From NCBI GenBank assembly GCA_014169315.1, contig AP022133.1:806001-870000 (forward strand): a stretch of DNA of 64,000 nucleotides, given 5' to 3'. Below the pieces are notes generated by a model. That model saw only the letters and a list, made by a program, of their open reading frames with translations. It was not told the DNA's origin and ran no database searches. This DNA is from Enterobacter cloacae. GTDB lineage: Bacteria; Pseudomonadota; Gammaproteobacteria; Enterobacterales; Enterobacteriaceae. Positions 52,506 to 62,500 of the stretch are shown piece after piece (position 1 is the stretch's first letter; each line of letters opens with the position of its first letter). Position numbers and translations under genes: made by a program.

Positions 52506-54085
52506 TGCTTACTCCAGTACTCCATACCTTTTTCCGGTTTAAACATTGTTCTAGGAACGCCATTAACATCCTTGGAAGCAAATGTATTTGTTTTCGGGTT
52601 GTAGTAAAGCGTATCACCATTTGGGCGTGTTTTAGTCAGCGTACCTTCGGGCGGATTTCTCATAAAATCATGAGCCGCATCGACGTACTGTTTTGAGTTC
52701 TGATACTCAGGGAACTCAGCTTTATGTTTTTCCCAATGCCCATAGGCGTTTGATACAGGATCCTCTCTCTTGGTTTGGGTCCATATTTGAGTATCTTTAT
52801 CTTTCCCACTTGCCTGAGAAGCACCGTCCGCATTATTAGATTGGGACCCATCTTTCTGCTGATTATTCCGCGCATTCTCCTCATCTTCCGGCCCCCAGCC
52901 GCCTGGTGTACCGGAGTCTGTACCACCTAACTCCGCTTTCTCAGCCTCTGTCAGATCTTTACCAACGTTCGGATTAGATGCATTTTCAGAGCCATCACTG
53001 TTTAGCACATGTCCCGGCCCACGGGTACCGTCACGACTCGGATCACGTACTGCACACTGTTCGCGGGTTCCTTCACAACTAGCACCGGTATCCCAGCTAT
53101 CGCCATTTGCCGAACCTTTACTCCCGTTTCCTGTCGCTCCGGCAACTGCCGCCGCTGTATTCGCAGCGGCTTCCGCTGCTCCCAGTGCGCCCAGCGAGTT
53201 ATTCTCAACCTCCACACGGGCAGTATTTGCCCCCACAGCCGCCATGGAGAGGTTACCGTCTGTCACCGCAGCACCCGCCAGACCACCCGCAATACTTACC
53301 AGGCTGCTGACCAGTCGCTTCTCATCCGCCGTCAGGTCACCGGGTTTTTTATCACCATACAGGGCACTTACCAGATGGCCGGTCATCTCCGAGGCCGTGA
53401 TGGCACCAATGGCTCCGGCCTTCAGGCCGTCAGCGCCGTGGCCGCCACTCAGCTGCGTCAGCGCCGCCGCCACAATACCGTGCAGGGCAGCACGGGCTGT
53501 TGAGTCTTTCTGCTCTTTGACCAGAGACGCCAGAAGAGGGGCCGCCCCCGCAGCCGCGCCTGCTTTCAGGTTACCGCCAGGTGCGCCCGCCAGTAATCCC
53601 GCCGCTGCGCTGCCTTTCGTCCAGAAGTCACTTCCCGGGCCGTACTCAGTATTCTGATATCCGGGTTGCGTCTTCAGGAAGGCTTCCTGCTCCTGCGGGG
53701 TATCGCCCTGCAGTTTTCCTTCTGCCGCCAGCTTCGCGCCCAGCGCAGCATTGGATGCCCGCGCTTTCTGCTCAGCATACTTACCGTAAGCATCCAGGGC
53801 AGAGGAGGCCAGTGCAGCACCTTCACTCTGTACCGCCAGGTTATCCCTGACTTTCTGCACATCACCGTTCACGTCCACGCCGTGGTGGGCGTCAGCCGTA
53901 TCACGGCTCAGGTCTGCAATATCCTGTTTCTGTCCCGCCGGGTTGCGAATGACAATGCTACCGCCACTCACCGCTGATGAGGTTGTACCGCTGCGGCTCT
54001 CGTCGGCATGGCCGATACCGATGGCAGGCGTCAGGTTACGGTTTTCACCTTTTCCGCTGCCACCCGCACTGCCTGAAAGCGCCAC
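52502..54085 (-). CDS. Orphan CdiA C-terminal module (pre-toxin, VENN and toxin domain)
   Basis: 527 residues from the ATG at 54085, but homology to cdiA runs on in frame to 54236, so this is a 5'-truncated piece of a cdiA, not an independent gene. Residues 1-295 copy the pre-toxin region of the cdiA in this window up to VENN (53198-53209). After VENN everything differs: a Gly/Asn-rich linker and a C-terminal domain of about 85 residues (YGHWEKHKAEFPEYQNSKQY, GTLTKTRPNGDTLYYNPKTN). This tail recalls compact RNase-type (BECR-fold) polymorphic toxins. No secretion signal: it could act only after recombination into cdiA. Confidence 0.85.
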   Translation of the reverse strand: MALSGSAGGSGKGENRNLTPAIGIGHADESRSGTTSSAVSGGSIVIRNPAGQKQDIADLSRDTADAHHGVDVNGDVQKVRDNLAVQSEGAALASSALDAYGKYAEQKARASNAALGAKLAAEGKLQGDTPQEQEAFLKTQPGYQNTEYGPGSDFWTKGSAAAGLLAGAPGGNLKAGAAAGAAPLLASLVKEQKDSTARAALHGIVAAALTQLSGGHGADGLKAGAIGAITASEMTGHLVSALYGDKKPGDLTADEKRLVSSLVSIAGGLAGAAVTDGNLSMAAVGANTARVEVENNSLGALGAAEAAANTAAAVAGATGNGSKGSANGDSWDTGASCEGTREQCAVRDPSRDGTRGPGHVLNSDGSENASNPNVGKDLTEAEKAELGGTDSGTPGGWGPEDEENARNNQQKDGSQSNNADGASQASGKDKDTQIWTQTKREDPVSNAYGHWEKHKAEFPEYQNSKQYVDAAHDFMRNPPEGTLTKTRPNGDTLYYNPKTNTFASKDVNGVPRTMFKPEKGMEYWSKQ

Positions 54086-54236
54086 CGTGTAGCTGTTGCC
54101 GCTGGTCTGGCTCTCGTTGTGGATATTGCTGAAGCCCAGCGTCCCGGTATCGAGGCTGTTTTTGTCCGGTGTGGCGGTAGAGGCGATAACCGCACCGTCA
54201 AGCTGCGTGTGATTTCCCGTGGTGACAGCAAAGCCA
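53199..54236 (-). repeat. 1038-bp direct repeat, copy A (orphan module)
   Basis: Nearly identical to 57183-58220 (constant offset 3984); only a few substitutions are visible (for example at about 53229, 53640 and 53666). It begins at the VENN codons and ends at AAAGCCA before unrelated sequence. Confidence 0.95.
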
Positions 54237-54340
54237 ACCCAGTCTGCACCTGAACGGATACGGGATTAGCACCGACACGTAGGTCATGGTCAGCGTGGAG
54301 TCGGGAAGACTGGTGATCGATCGGGTCAGGTGCTGACGAG
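54237..54340. other. Scrambled junction between CDI cassettes
   Basis: About 100 bp that matches neither cdiA nor a gene I recognise. Its right part (TGATCGATCGGGTCAGGTGCTGA) resembles the sequence before the hairpin at 56096 (TGATCGAGCCGGTTAAGGGCTGA), so it is a leftover of a cassette boundary. Confidence 0.5.
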
Positions 54341-54371
54341 TAAAAAGAGCCCGGCACCAAGGCCGGACTCT
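54341..54371 (-). terminator. Terminator after the second immunity gene
   Basis: On the minus strand GAGTCCGGCC / GCCGGGCTC with a TTGGT loop followed by TTTTTAC, 9 bp after the stop of the 124-residue immunity gene. Confidence 0.88.
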
Positions 54372-54380
54372 AATATACTG

Positions 54381-54755
54381 CTAATCCTTTATACCTAGAC
54401 GGATTATTTCCGTTGGAAATAGAGGCTGCAATATCAATTCGTTATTAAAAATAAATATTTTAGGAGATAAAGCTGTAACGCCATAAATATTTTCAGCAAT
54501 CAACGTTAGGTTAGTTCTAAAAATAGGAATGTTAATATCATCCACAAAAACAAACATATTGTAATTTTTATTATAATTATCAGGTATAAGATCATTTATA
54601 TCTTCATAATCTGAATGCTTAAGTTCAGCCCACAGTAAGTTCCCATTAGCAAAGGGATATTTATACAAAACATCAAGAGCATCCTTCTCGCTCTGACCTT
54701 CAAGCACTTCGAAATCAGCACCAAGAGCTTCTTTGCACTCATCAAATAGAATCAT
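54381..54755 (-). CDS. Candidate CDI immunity protein (orphan cassette 2)
   Basis: 124 residues, acidic and A/T-rich in codon use (MILFDECKEALGADFEVLEG ... LFPTEIIRLGIKD). No transmembrane segment, family not recognised. Its ATG lies four bases after the toxin stop (54760), the standard toxin-immunity spacing. The frame is intact although the toxin before it is frameshifted. Base composition differs sharply from the cdiA backbone. Confidence 0.7.
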   Translation of the reverse strand: MILFDECKEALGADFEVLEGQSEKDALDVLYKYPFANGNLLWAELKHSDYEDINDLIPDNYNKNYNMFVFVDDINIPIFRTNLTLIAENIYGVTALSPKIFIFNNELILQPLFPTEIIRLGIKD

Positions 54756-54759
54756 TTTT

Positions 54760-55500
54760 CTACCTATTCAACTGTTTCAATATGGTTTCAAATGCTTTTT
54801 CATTACCTTCAAATGGTATAATCTGCTTGACTGCTTTGCCCTGGCCCTGGCCCTGGCCCTGGCCCTGGCCCTGGCCCTTTCCCTTGAGAGTAATCCCATA
54901 TGTTGATGTGTGTTCCCTTCTCAGGATCATAATCAACACGCCAACCAACTTTGCCATCATTAGATTGGCGTCCAATTATTTTTCCATTCCCTGCGCTTAC
55001 TTCTAACCGCCAAATTACAGGTTTAGAGTCAGCACCTAAATTACCTACAATATTTAGCGCCTTATTTTGAGCACTTTCCCAGTTATTCTCAGACTTTAAT
55101 ATTGTTTCAATTTTAGCGGCTTTTTCAGCCTCTTTACCCTTAAGGGCCAGATAAGCTAAATCATCCTTATTCGGCCCTTCCGGAATCGGTGTAACCGTAG
55201 TATTGCCACCAGTATCCGGATTTCCATCAGTGTTACCTGTATTGGTTGCACCCTGACCGGAGGACTGGTTATTCCCTGTATTTGAAGGTACATTTCCGGT
55301 TACAGTCTGGTCTCCACCAGTGTTTGACGGCCCCGGACTGATGACCTGCGTACCACCTGTACTAAAGCACCCAGATCACTGGCAACCAGCCGATCACGGC
55401 AAGCAGAAATTTTCAGACATCCCTGCACAGCCAGTTTACCACTCTGTATAACGGCACTCAGCGAGTTATTCTCAACAACAATCCCTGCTTTGAGCCGAGT
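54760..55500 (-). pseudogene. Orphan CdiA-CT toxin module 2, frameshifted
   Basis: Begins GIVVENNSLSAVIQSGKLAV (VENN at 55465-55476). A frameshift near 55355 is followed by STGGTQVISPGPSNTGGDQT, a Gly/Thr/Asn linker, then the toxin part (WRLEVSAGNGKIIGRQSNDG, GWRVDYDPEKGTHINIWDYS). At the hexanucleotide tract (54838-54877) the frame is lost: the frame giving HINIWDYSQGKG stops at 54809. The expected tail GKAVKQIIPFEGNEKAFETI lies in another frame to 54760. It resembles tails of polymorphic toxins ending in PFEGNE...LLK.LNR. No start codon. Confidence 0.75.
54838..54877 (-). repeat. (GCCCTG)6 hexanucleotide microsatellite in a toxin tail
   Basis: Six perfect GCCCTG units (54838-54873) plus a partial one. 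On the coding (minus) strand the unit is CAGGGC. The upstream frame reads (Gly-Pro)n and the downstream frame (Gly-Gln)n. Unit changes keep frame, so the break needs a single-base change in a G run. Confidence 0.92.
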
Positions 55501-55505
55501 TTAGA

Positions 55506-55955
55506 TTAGGAAAGAAGTTTCAATTCATCGAAAAAATCATCGATATCAAAAAAATATCTCCATTGCTCACGTTCATTAAATATAGAAACTTCATATCTCA
55601 CACCATTTCTCCCTATATATATTTCAGGGAAATTAGTTCCACGACTAGCAAACCTCAGGCAATGACTTGACCGATAATCAAACATTTTATCGATAATTTC
55701 ATCATTATCCACATCCAGATTTTCATAAATAGAATGAATACCCTCTGCGATTGACATACCGGTTAAATACCCTATAGGAATTTCAAGTGCCTTAATATCT
55801 TTCTCATTATCCAAAAACCACTCTATAAATGGTTGGAAATCAACTCTTCCTTTAAATAGGGATTTTAACGATCCATTTTCTTCCACTGTAAGATCAATTA
55901 ACTGACCGTCATCTGGCGACCCTATATTAAGCAATCTGGTATTTAATCTACCCAT
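55506..55955 (-). CDS. Candidate CDI immunity protein (orphan cassette 3)
   Basis: 149 residues, strongly acidic, A/T-rich codons, soluble (MGRLNTRLLNIGSPDDGQLI ... YFFDIDDFFDELKLLS). Family not recognised. Its ATG lies two bases after the stop of a toxin-tail remnant. Its stop is eight codons or fewer from the LKAGIVVENN start of module 2, so cassettes are packed end to end. Confidence 0.65.
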   Translation of the reverse strand: MGRLNTRLLNIGSPDDGQLIDLTVEENGSLKSLFKGRVDFQPFIEWFLDNEKDIKALEIPIGYLTGMSIAEGIHSIYENLDVDNDEIIDKMFDYRSSHCLRFASRGTNFPEIYIGRNGVRYEVSIFNEREQWRYFFDIDDFFDELKLLS

Positions 55956-55957
55956 TG

Positions 55958-56087
55958 CTATTTGCCCTTAATCATTTTGTTATATTGAGCCTTACTTATG
56001 TCTCCACGCGATAAGAACTCACGCAGAACCTTAGACGGAGCCTCAGTACCAAGTATGGGATACCCATTGATCGAGCCGGTTAAGGGC
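55958..56087 (-). pseudogene. C-terminal stub of a third CdiA-CT toxin
   Basis: The minus strand reads GSINGYPILGTEAPSKVLRE and then FLSRGDISKAQYNKMIKGK to a TAG at 55958. Only about 40 codons are left and there is no VENN, so the toxin is truncated while its immunity gene is whole. Toxin class cannot be told. Confidence 0.55.
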
Positions 56088-56095
56088 TGATGGGT

Positions 56096-56124
56096 AAAAA
56101 GATCCCTGCGCTGAGGCCGGGATT
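56096..56124 (-). terminator. Terminator after cdiI
   Basis: On the minus strand AATCCCGGCC ... CAGGGATCTTTTT: a GATCCC-type stem with a T-run, immediately after the cdiI stop. Confidence 0.8.
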
Positions 56125-56126
56125 AG

Positions 56127-56513
56127 TTATACGATTATTTGATTGATTTTTAATATATCTTTTCTCAGGTCATCATTAATTTCTGAGGGAGGTAGCTGGT
56201 TTATAAGTTGCCTTATTTGGATAAACGTACCTTTCTGATCTTTTAGATCCTTTTCTTTTATTGTCGATAGGGCAGCTATTAGTTCACCATCGTAATACTC
56301 ACCCGCCAACGGTTCTTCAGCCAGAACTTCCAACACCCTTGGCATCAACTGATCAACACATAGCTCCTGTCGAATAGCACGACAAAGATCTTCCACTGAT
56401 AACTCTTCAATAGGCACATCAATAATATGTTCGAACCAGAGCTCTAGTGGAGATTGTTGATCTGGTTCTTTCGTCACGTTGATATTCCCGATCAATTTAC
56501 GGAAGGTGATCAT
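56127..56513 (-). CDS. cdiI: CdiI, immunity protein of the intact cdiA
   Basis: 128 residues, acidic, soluble ([45 protein letters not shown]). The helical layout resembles the CdiI family of CDI immunity proteins. Its ATG overlaps the cdiA stop by four bases, and a terminator follows. It would neutralise the toxin tail of the same cdiA in the cell. Confidence 0.82.
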   Translation of the reverse strand: MITFRKLIGNINVTKEPDQQSPLELWFEHIIDVPIEELSVEDLCRAIRQELCVDQLMPRVLEVLAEEPLAGEYYDGELIAALSTIKEKDLKDQKGTFIQIRQLINQLPPSEINDDLRKDILKINQIIV

Positions 56514-59500
56514 ATTCCATGTCCTTTCAGGGCGGTTTCTATTTTATTAATAGCATCTGTTGCTCTGCCATACGCAGCCTGAGCTTCGGGATTGTTGACG
56601 TTTTTCAACGTATCTGCGTGATTTCTTAATCCTCTGAGCGTATTTTGCATTTCCTGCATATGATCCCAATATCCTCCATTCTCTTTAGGTACTGGATTAC
56701 CATCCATATCCTTGAGAGTTCCGGTAATATCATGATCTTTTAGAGCATTTTTTATAGTGTTATCGATCTTCTTAATCGCACTTTCTTGCTTCTGATTAAG
56801 CTTATCTACAGGTTTTTCATTTTGCTGCTTAGGATCGTTTTCCGGCGGTGGTGGTGTACCAGTTCCTGAACCGGAACCACCCAACTCAGCCTTCTCCGCA
56901 TTTGTCCGCTCTTTGCCGATATTTGGAGCCGCCGCATCCCCGGAACCGTACTTAGCCTGCAACAAACCAAGGTACTTGCCGGTGATTTCATCGTTACCCA
57001 TCATTTGCAGGGTAACCAGATGTTCCAGTTCATCAGACGTCATCCTGCCTGCAACGTCTTTGAGTGCCACGCCAGCCAGACCTGCGATACCCGCTTTCGC
57101 GCCTATCTCCAGTAACTGCTCCGCAACCTTCGTCCGGCACGGTGCAGCAACCGCACACCCTCTGGCTACCAAGCTCAGCGTATTATTCTCAACCTCCACA
57201 CGGGCAGTATTAGCCCCCACAGCCGCCATGGAGAGGTTACCGTCTGTCACCGCAGCACCCGCCAGACCACCCGCAATACTTACCAGGCTGCTGACCAGTC
57301 GCTTCTCATCCGCCGTCAGGTCACCGGGTTTTTTATCACCATACAGGGCACTTACCAGATGGCCGGTCATCTCCGAGGCCGTGATGGCACCAATGGCTCC
57401 GGCCTTCAGGCCGTCAGCGCCGTGGCCGCCACTCAGCTGCGTCAGCGCCGCCGCCACAATACCGTGCAGGGCAGCACGGGCTGTTGAGTCTTTCTGCTCT
57501 TTGACCAGAGACGCCAGAAGAGGGGCCGCCCCCGCAGCCGCGCCTGCTTTCAGGTTACCGCCAGGTGCGCCCGCCAGTAATCCCGCCGCTGCGCTGCCTT
57601 TCGTCCAGAAGTCACTTCCCGGACCGTACTCAGTATTCTGATATCCGGGCTGCGTCTTCAGGAAGGCTTCCTGCTCCTGCGGGGTATCGCCCTGCAGTTT
57701 TCCTTCTGCCGCCAGCTTCGCGCCCAGCGCAGCATTGGATGCCCGCGCTTTCTGCTCAGCATACTTACCGTAAGCATCCAGGGCAGAGGAGGCCAGTGCA
57801 GCACCTTCACTCTGTACCGCCAGGTTATCCCTGACTTTCTGCACATCACCGTTCACGTCCACGCCGTGGTGGGCGTCAGCCGTATCACGGCTCAGGTCTG
57901 CAATATCCTGTTTCTGTCCCGCCGGGTTGCGAATGACAATGCTACCGCCACTCACCGCTGATGAGGTTGTACCGCTGCGGCTCTCGTCGGCATGGCCGAT
58001 ACCGATGGCAGGCGTCAGGTTACGGTTTTCACCTTTTCCGCTGCCACCCGCACTGCCTGAAAGCGCCACCGTGTAGCTGTTGCCGCTGGTCTGGCTCTCG
58101 TTGTGGATATTGCTGAAGCCCAGCGTCCCGGTATCGAGGCTGTTTTTGTCCGGTGTGGCGGTAGAGGCGATAACCGCACCGTCAAGCTGCGTGTGATTTC
58201 CCGTGGTGACAGCAAAGCCACCTCTGCCTGCGAATATCCCGCTCTGGTCAGCAACGCTCTTGCCATCATGAGTGATATTCTCACCCGACGCACTGACGCT
58301 ACCGGAAGAGGCACCATAACACAATGGCGGTATGCACAGACTGAGGGACACGCCGGACGAAGACTGCTTACTGTCATAGCTGGCGGTATCCTGCACACTA
58401 CTGAGGAGCAGGTCACGTCCGGTATTCACCACCACCCGGTTGCCTTCCAGTTTTGCACCTTTCACGGTGGTGTCGCGTCCGCTGTTCACCGTGAGTTGTT
58501 CATCAGCATGAACAACACTGTTTGTGTTGCGCTGTGACTGGCTGTTTTCCTTACCCTTCTGCTGCGACGCTCCCAGCTCCAGTGAGATACCGTTCTGTGC
58601 ACCAATCAGGCTCACACCGACGCCGACGCTGAACTGGTTGCCGCTGTTTTTGCTCTCATAGTTGTTTGTGTCCTGAGAGGCAGCCAGTTGGATATCCCGG
58701 CCTGCATCCAGCACCACGTGTTTACCCGCAATCTGCACACCCTGGCCGGCAATGTCATTCCCGGCGCGGATGGAAACATTCTCTCCGGCATTAATGGTGG
58801 TGCCCTGCGTGTCCGTACTGTGGTACCGGCTGTCCTGAGACGATGCTCCCATGGTTAACGCTACTTTAGCCTTAATGAGAGACGAGTCCGACAGGGCACC
58901 CTGTGCCGCGGTTGCTGCCGACTGGCCTGTTCTGATGGCGGTCAGTCGTGGGTCATCGCCGTTTTCTGCACTGCGGGCTGCCGTCTCAACGGCTTTTGCC
59001 GCATCAACAGCCCAACCGCCTGCAGATGCAGTCACACCATACTGGGAACTGCTGCTGTGGGTTTCACCATCACGGGTATCCCGGCTCACATCCATGAGTA
59101 CGTTTTCACCACTGAGTGAGACCGATTTACCGGCACGGATGTCCGTACCTGACAGGGAAAGATCGTTACCGGCCTGTGCAATAAGACTACCGTTTTTGCT
59201 GCTTAGCTGGCTGCGCAATCCGTTTTCGAGGCTGTTATCTTCCCGACTGTTGTTTTTTTCATGACGGTAGCCTGCCGTGGCGCTGTAACCATCTCCTCCC
59301 AGCGTTCCCAACGTTTTGCTGCTGCCGCTGCTCTCATTGTGTGATGTGTCACGTCCGGCAGAAACGGAGATATTCCCTTTTGTGGCTGACAGCAGCAGAT
59401 CATCCGTGGCGGTCATCCGGCTACCGCTGAGGTTCACGCTGCCGTCATGGCTGTTGACATAAATATCTGAACCCTGAATGACCGACGCATTTTGTGTGGT

Positions 59501-62500
59501 CCGGGTACCGCTGTTGCTGCTCTCTGCCTTGCCCATCCCCCCCGGCAGGAGCTGATTGCCGTGGGAACCACCACCCGCAATGGCTCGAACAGCACTTCCT
59601 GCGCTCAGGGCGCTCGAAAGATTCCAGCCGCTATTTTTAGTGTTGTTACTGTATTTCTCACTGTCCGTGGACGTGGTGATATTTGCGTCTCGTTTCGCAT
59701 CCAGTATTACCGCGTCACCGGCATTAGCCTGGCTGCCGGCAATCAGGATATTGCCGCTGTTGCTGCCACCCTGTTTACCGGTGGCAGTCATCTGGATATT
59801 GCCTGCGGCGGTAAGATGACTGCCGCTGTTAAACTCACCCTGATAGTGTGATTCAGAGGAGGAATGACTGTTGCCTGCCGCAACGGACATCATCTGCCCA
59901 GCGCCGTCAAGCGCAAGTGCAGCGCCTTCAGCTCCCAGCCCCTTCACTTTATCGACGGTGCTGTTGCCACTGCTGCCCTTACCGCGAACGATATCGCGCA
60001 CGTTACGTACTGTGTCTTCAAATGGCGCTTTCACAGTAATCGTTACACCAGAAGACCTGGTCTCCTGCTTCATGGACTCAGTGGTCGTATCCCGGCCAGG
60101 AATCACAGCGATGCTGTCGCCAGTGATATCGATATGTCCGGTTTTCCGGGAAGGATCTTCCTTCGCCTTTCCGGCAACCACATCCGCTGCACTCAACTGG
60201 ACGTTATTTCCGGCACTGATGATGACATTACCGCCAGTGGTGCCCACCGTGCTGCGGGCATCGCTCTGCGTCGTGTTTGCCCCCTGTCGGGTGGTTTTTG
60301 AAGACTGTGAACCGATGGTGATACCAAAACCCGACCCGCTGGAGAAAATGCCGGATTTCTTCGTTTTCTTCATGTCGTAGAACGTGTCGGTGTTGGTGGC
60401 AGCCTCCACGGTCACATTATTTCCGGCCTTCAGTGCTACATCGCGTTCAGCGGCAACCGACGACCCTTGTACTGTCAGGTTGTTACCTGCGCTGAGAGCA
60501 ACATTGTCACCGGAAAGCTGCGTTCCTTTCTCACGTGTATGCGTTTCTTCGTGGATGGTGTGAGTCGTTTTCTTACTGAGGAATCCACCGGAAGTCTCTT
60601 TCTTCTCCCGGTATGCATAGTCACTTTCAGTGGCAGTCGAGAGGTTAATATCGCGCCCGGCGGCCACGGCTGTATCGCCTGCGGCATACACATCTGCTGC
60701 CTGCGCCGTCACATCCCGTCCGGCGACAATAGTCGCATTACGCCCCGCAGTGATGTCGGTTCCCTGCTGACGCACAGACTCGTTAATCACTTTCTTACGG
60801 CCAGATTTATAGCTGTCGCCCTGAGTGGTGGCTTCTGCGGCGAGGTTCACGTCACGCCCCGCCTGTATACCAACATCCTCCTTCGCCGCCAGCTCTGCCG
60901 CCTGGCTGGTGATATCGCGCCCGGCAAGCAGCGTCAGACCGCCACCGCTGGTGATGTCGCTGCGTGCCAGCCCGGTAGTGAAGCTCTCACTGCGTTTTTT
61001 CCCGCTCTCTTTACGGGTTTCAGCGCTGTTCAGGCTGAGGTCGTTACCCGCCCGGAGCAGGGCGCTGCCTTCGGACATCATCTGGCTGGCGCTCAGGGTC
61101 AGGTCATGACCCGCCTGCGCCACAAGGTTGCCGCCGCTGCTGATGGCACTGCCTTGCCAGCTGATGTCCTGCCAGTGCGTACCGTTACGCTGCTCACCAT
61201 TGGTCAGTTGGTTCGCGCTAACGGCAATGTCCCCCCAGGCCTTCATCAACAGGTCACCGCCAGCACTGAGGTTTGCCCCGGTCACATTGATATTCTGACC
61301 CGCCGTCAGGCTCAGCGCGTCCAGCGCGGTAATCGAGGCCATCGGGCCGACTGTGGCGGTGGTCATGCTGAACGGCTCACGGCTTCCGCCATTGAGCGCA
61401 GGCAGCTTCCAGTCATTGACCAGCGTAATGTTGTTGATACTGCCGTTGATGCTCTCCAGCGCCACCTGCTTACCGCTGATGGTCGAACCGATGTTGTTAA
61501 TGTCGCCCAGCGCACTGAGCTGCATCGCACTACCGGCGCTGATAAGCCCGCCGTTGAGGTTGCTGATTTCCCCTTCACTGGTAACGGAAAGACCGTTTTT
61601 CGCCATCAGCGTGCTGCCGTTGTTGGCGACATTACCACCACGAATATTCACCTGATTACCGGCAATCACACTGCCGTTATTCACCGTCACGTCATTCGGT
61701 GACAGATACAGCTTCGGTACCATCACCGTCTGGCCGTTGATGGTGGTCGCTTCCCACCACAGAATACTGCTGTTCAGCCCCGCTATCTGTTCCGCCGTCA
61801 GGGAGACGCCGAACTGTAGCCCTAATGACTGTTGCGCCTGCGCCGCATGGTCCATCAGGTACTGCATCTGTTTGAGGTCGGAACCGAAGCCATTCAGATA
61901 GCGGTTACCGGTCTCATTGAGCAGGGCATTGCTGACATAACGGGTATCAAAGGCGGCGTCGCCCAGGAAGCGATAATCGTAATCCGGATGCAGGTTCAGG
62001 CGATCCAGGAAGTATGAGGAGCCCAGATACTGTTTTTCAACGGTATACTGTGCCCGCGTTTCCTGTGGCATCGGGGCAGGTTGTTTGCCAGCCATCGCCA
62101 CCAGATCGCTGAGCAGGCTGTTGTCGAGCTGACCGAGGTTGTTCAGTTTCGGGTTAGTGGTGATGAGGTACGGACTTTTTGGGTCCGGGTCTGCCACAAA
62201 ATAACCGTTATCACTGGTCGGGAGTGGATAATAGCTGAGACTTACCGGACGGACGGTTGTCGGCGTCATGCTGCCCGGTGCGGCAGCACTGCTGAGAGCC
62301 ACAGTCTGCCCATTGAGGCTGGTTTTACTGCCGCCGCTGACGCTGGCATTGTTGAGGGCCACCGTCTGGGATGTGACATTTGCCAGCCCCCCATGCGCCG
62401 TAGCACCGTTAAGTGCTACCTCCGGCCCATTGAGGCTGGTTTTGTTCCCCGTGCTGGCGGTGTAACCACCCAGTTCCACCGACTGCCCGTTGAGACTGGT

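Noticed and set aside
53009..53503. Plus-strand ORFs opposite the orphan CdiA module
   Set aside because: Antisense shadows of a clear cdiA-derived reading frame.
54838..54877. CRISPR or other array-like repeat
   Set aside because: The unit is only six bases with no spacers; it is a simple microsatellite inside a coding region.
54760..54975. Independent 71-codon gene with (GQ)n repeat
   Set aside because: Its start lies in the wrong frame of the toxin core; it is the shifted C-terminus of orphan module 2, not a separate gene.
56913..57641. Plus-strand ORF of 242 codons opposite cdiA
   Set aside because: Antisense shadow of the pre-toxin domain; a copy appears opposite the orphan repeat only because the DNA is duplicated.
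60467..61702. Plus-strand ORF of 411 codons opposite cdiA
   Set aside because: Shadow caused by codon periodicity of FHA repeats; composition and motifs do not support a protein.
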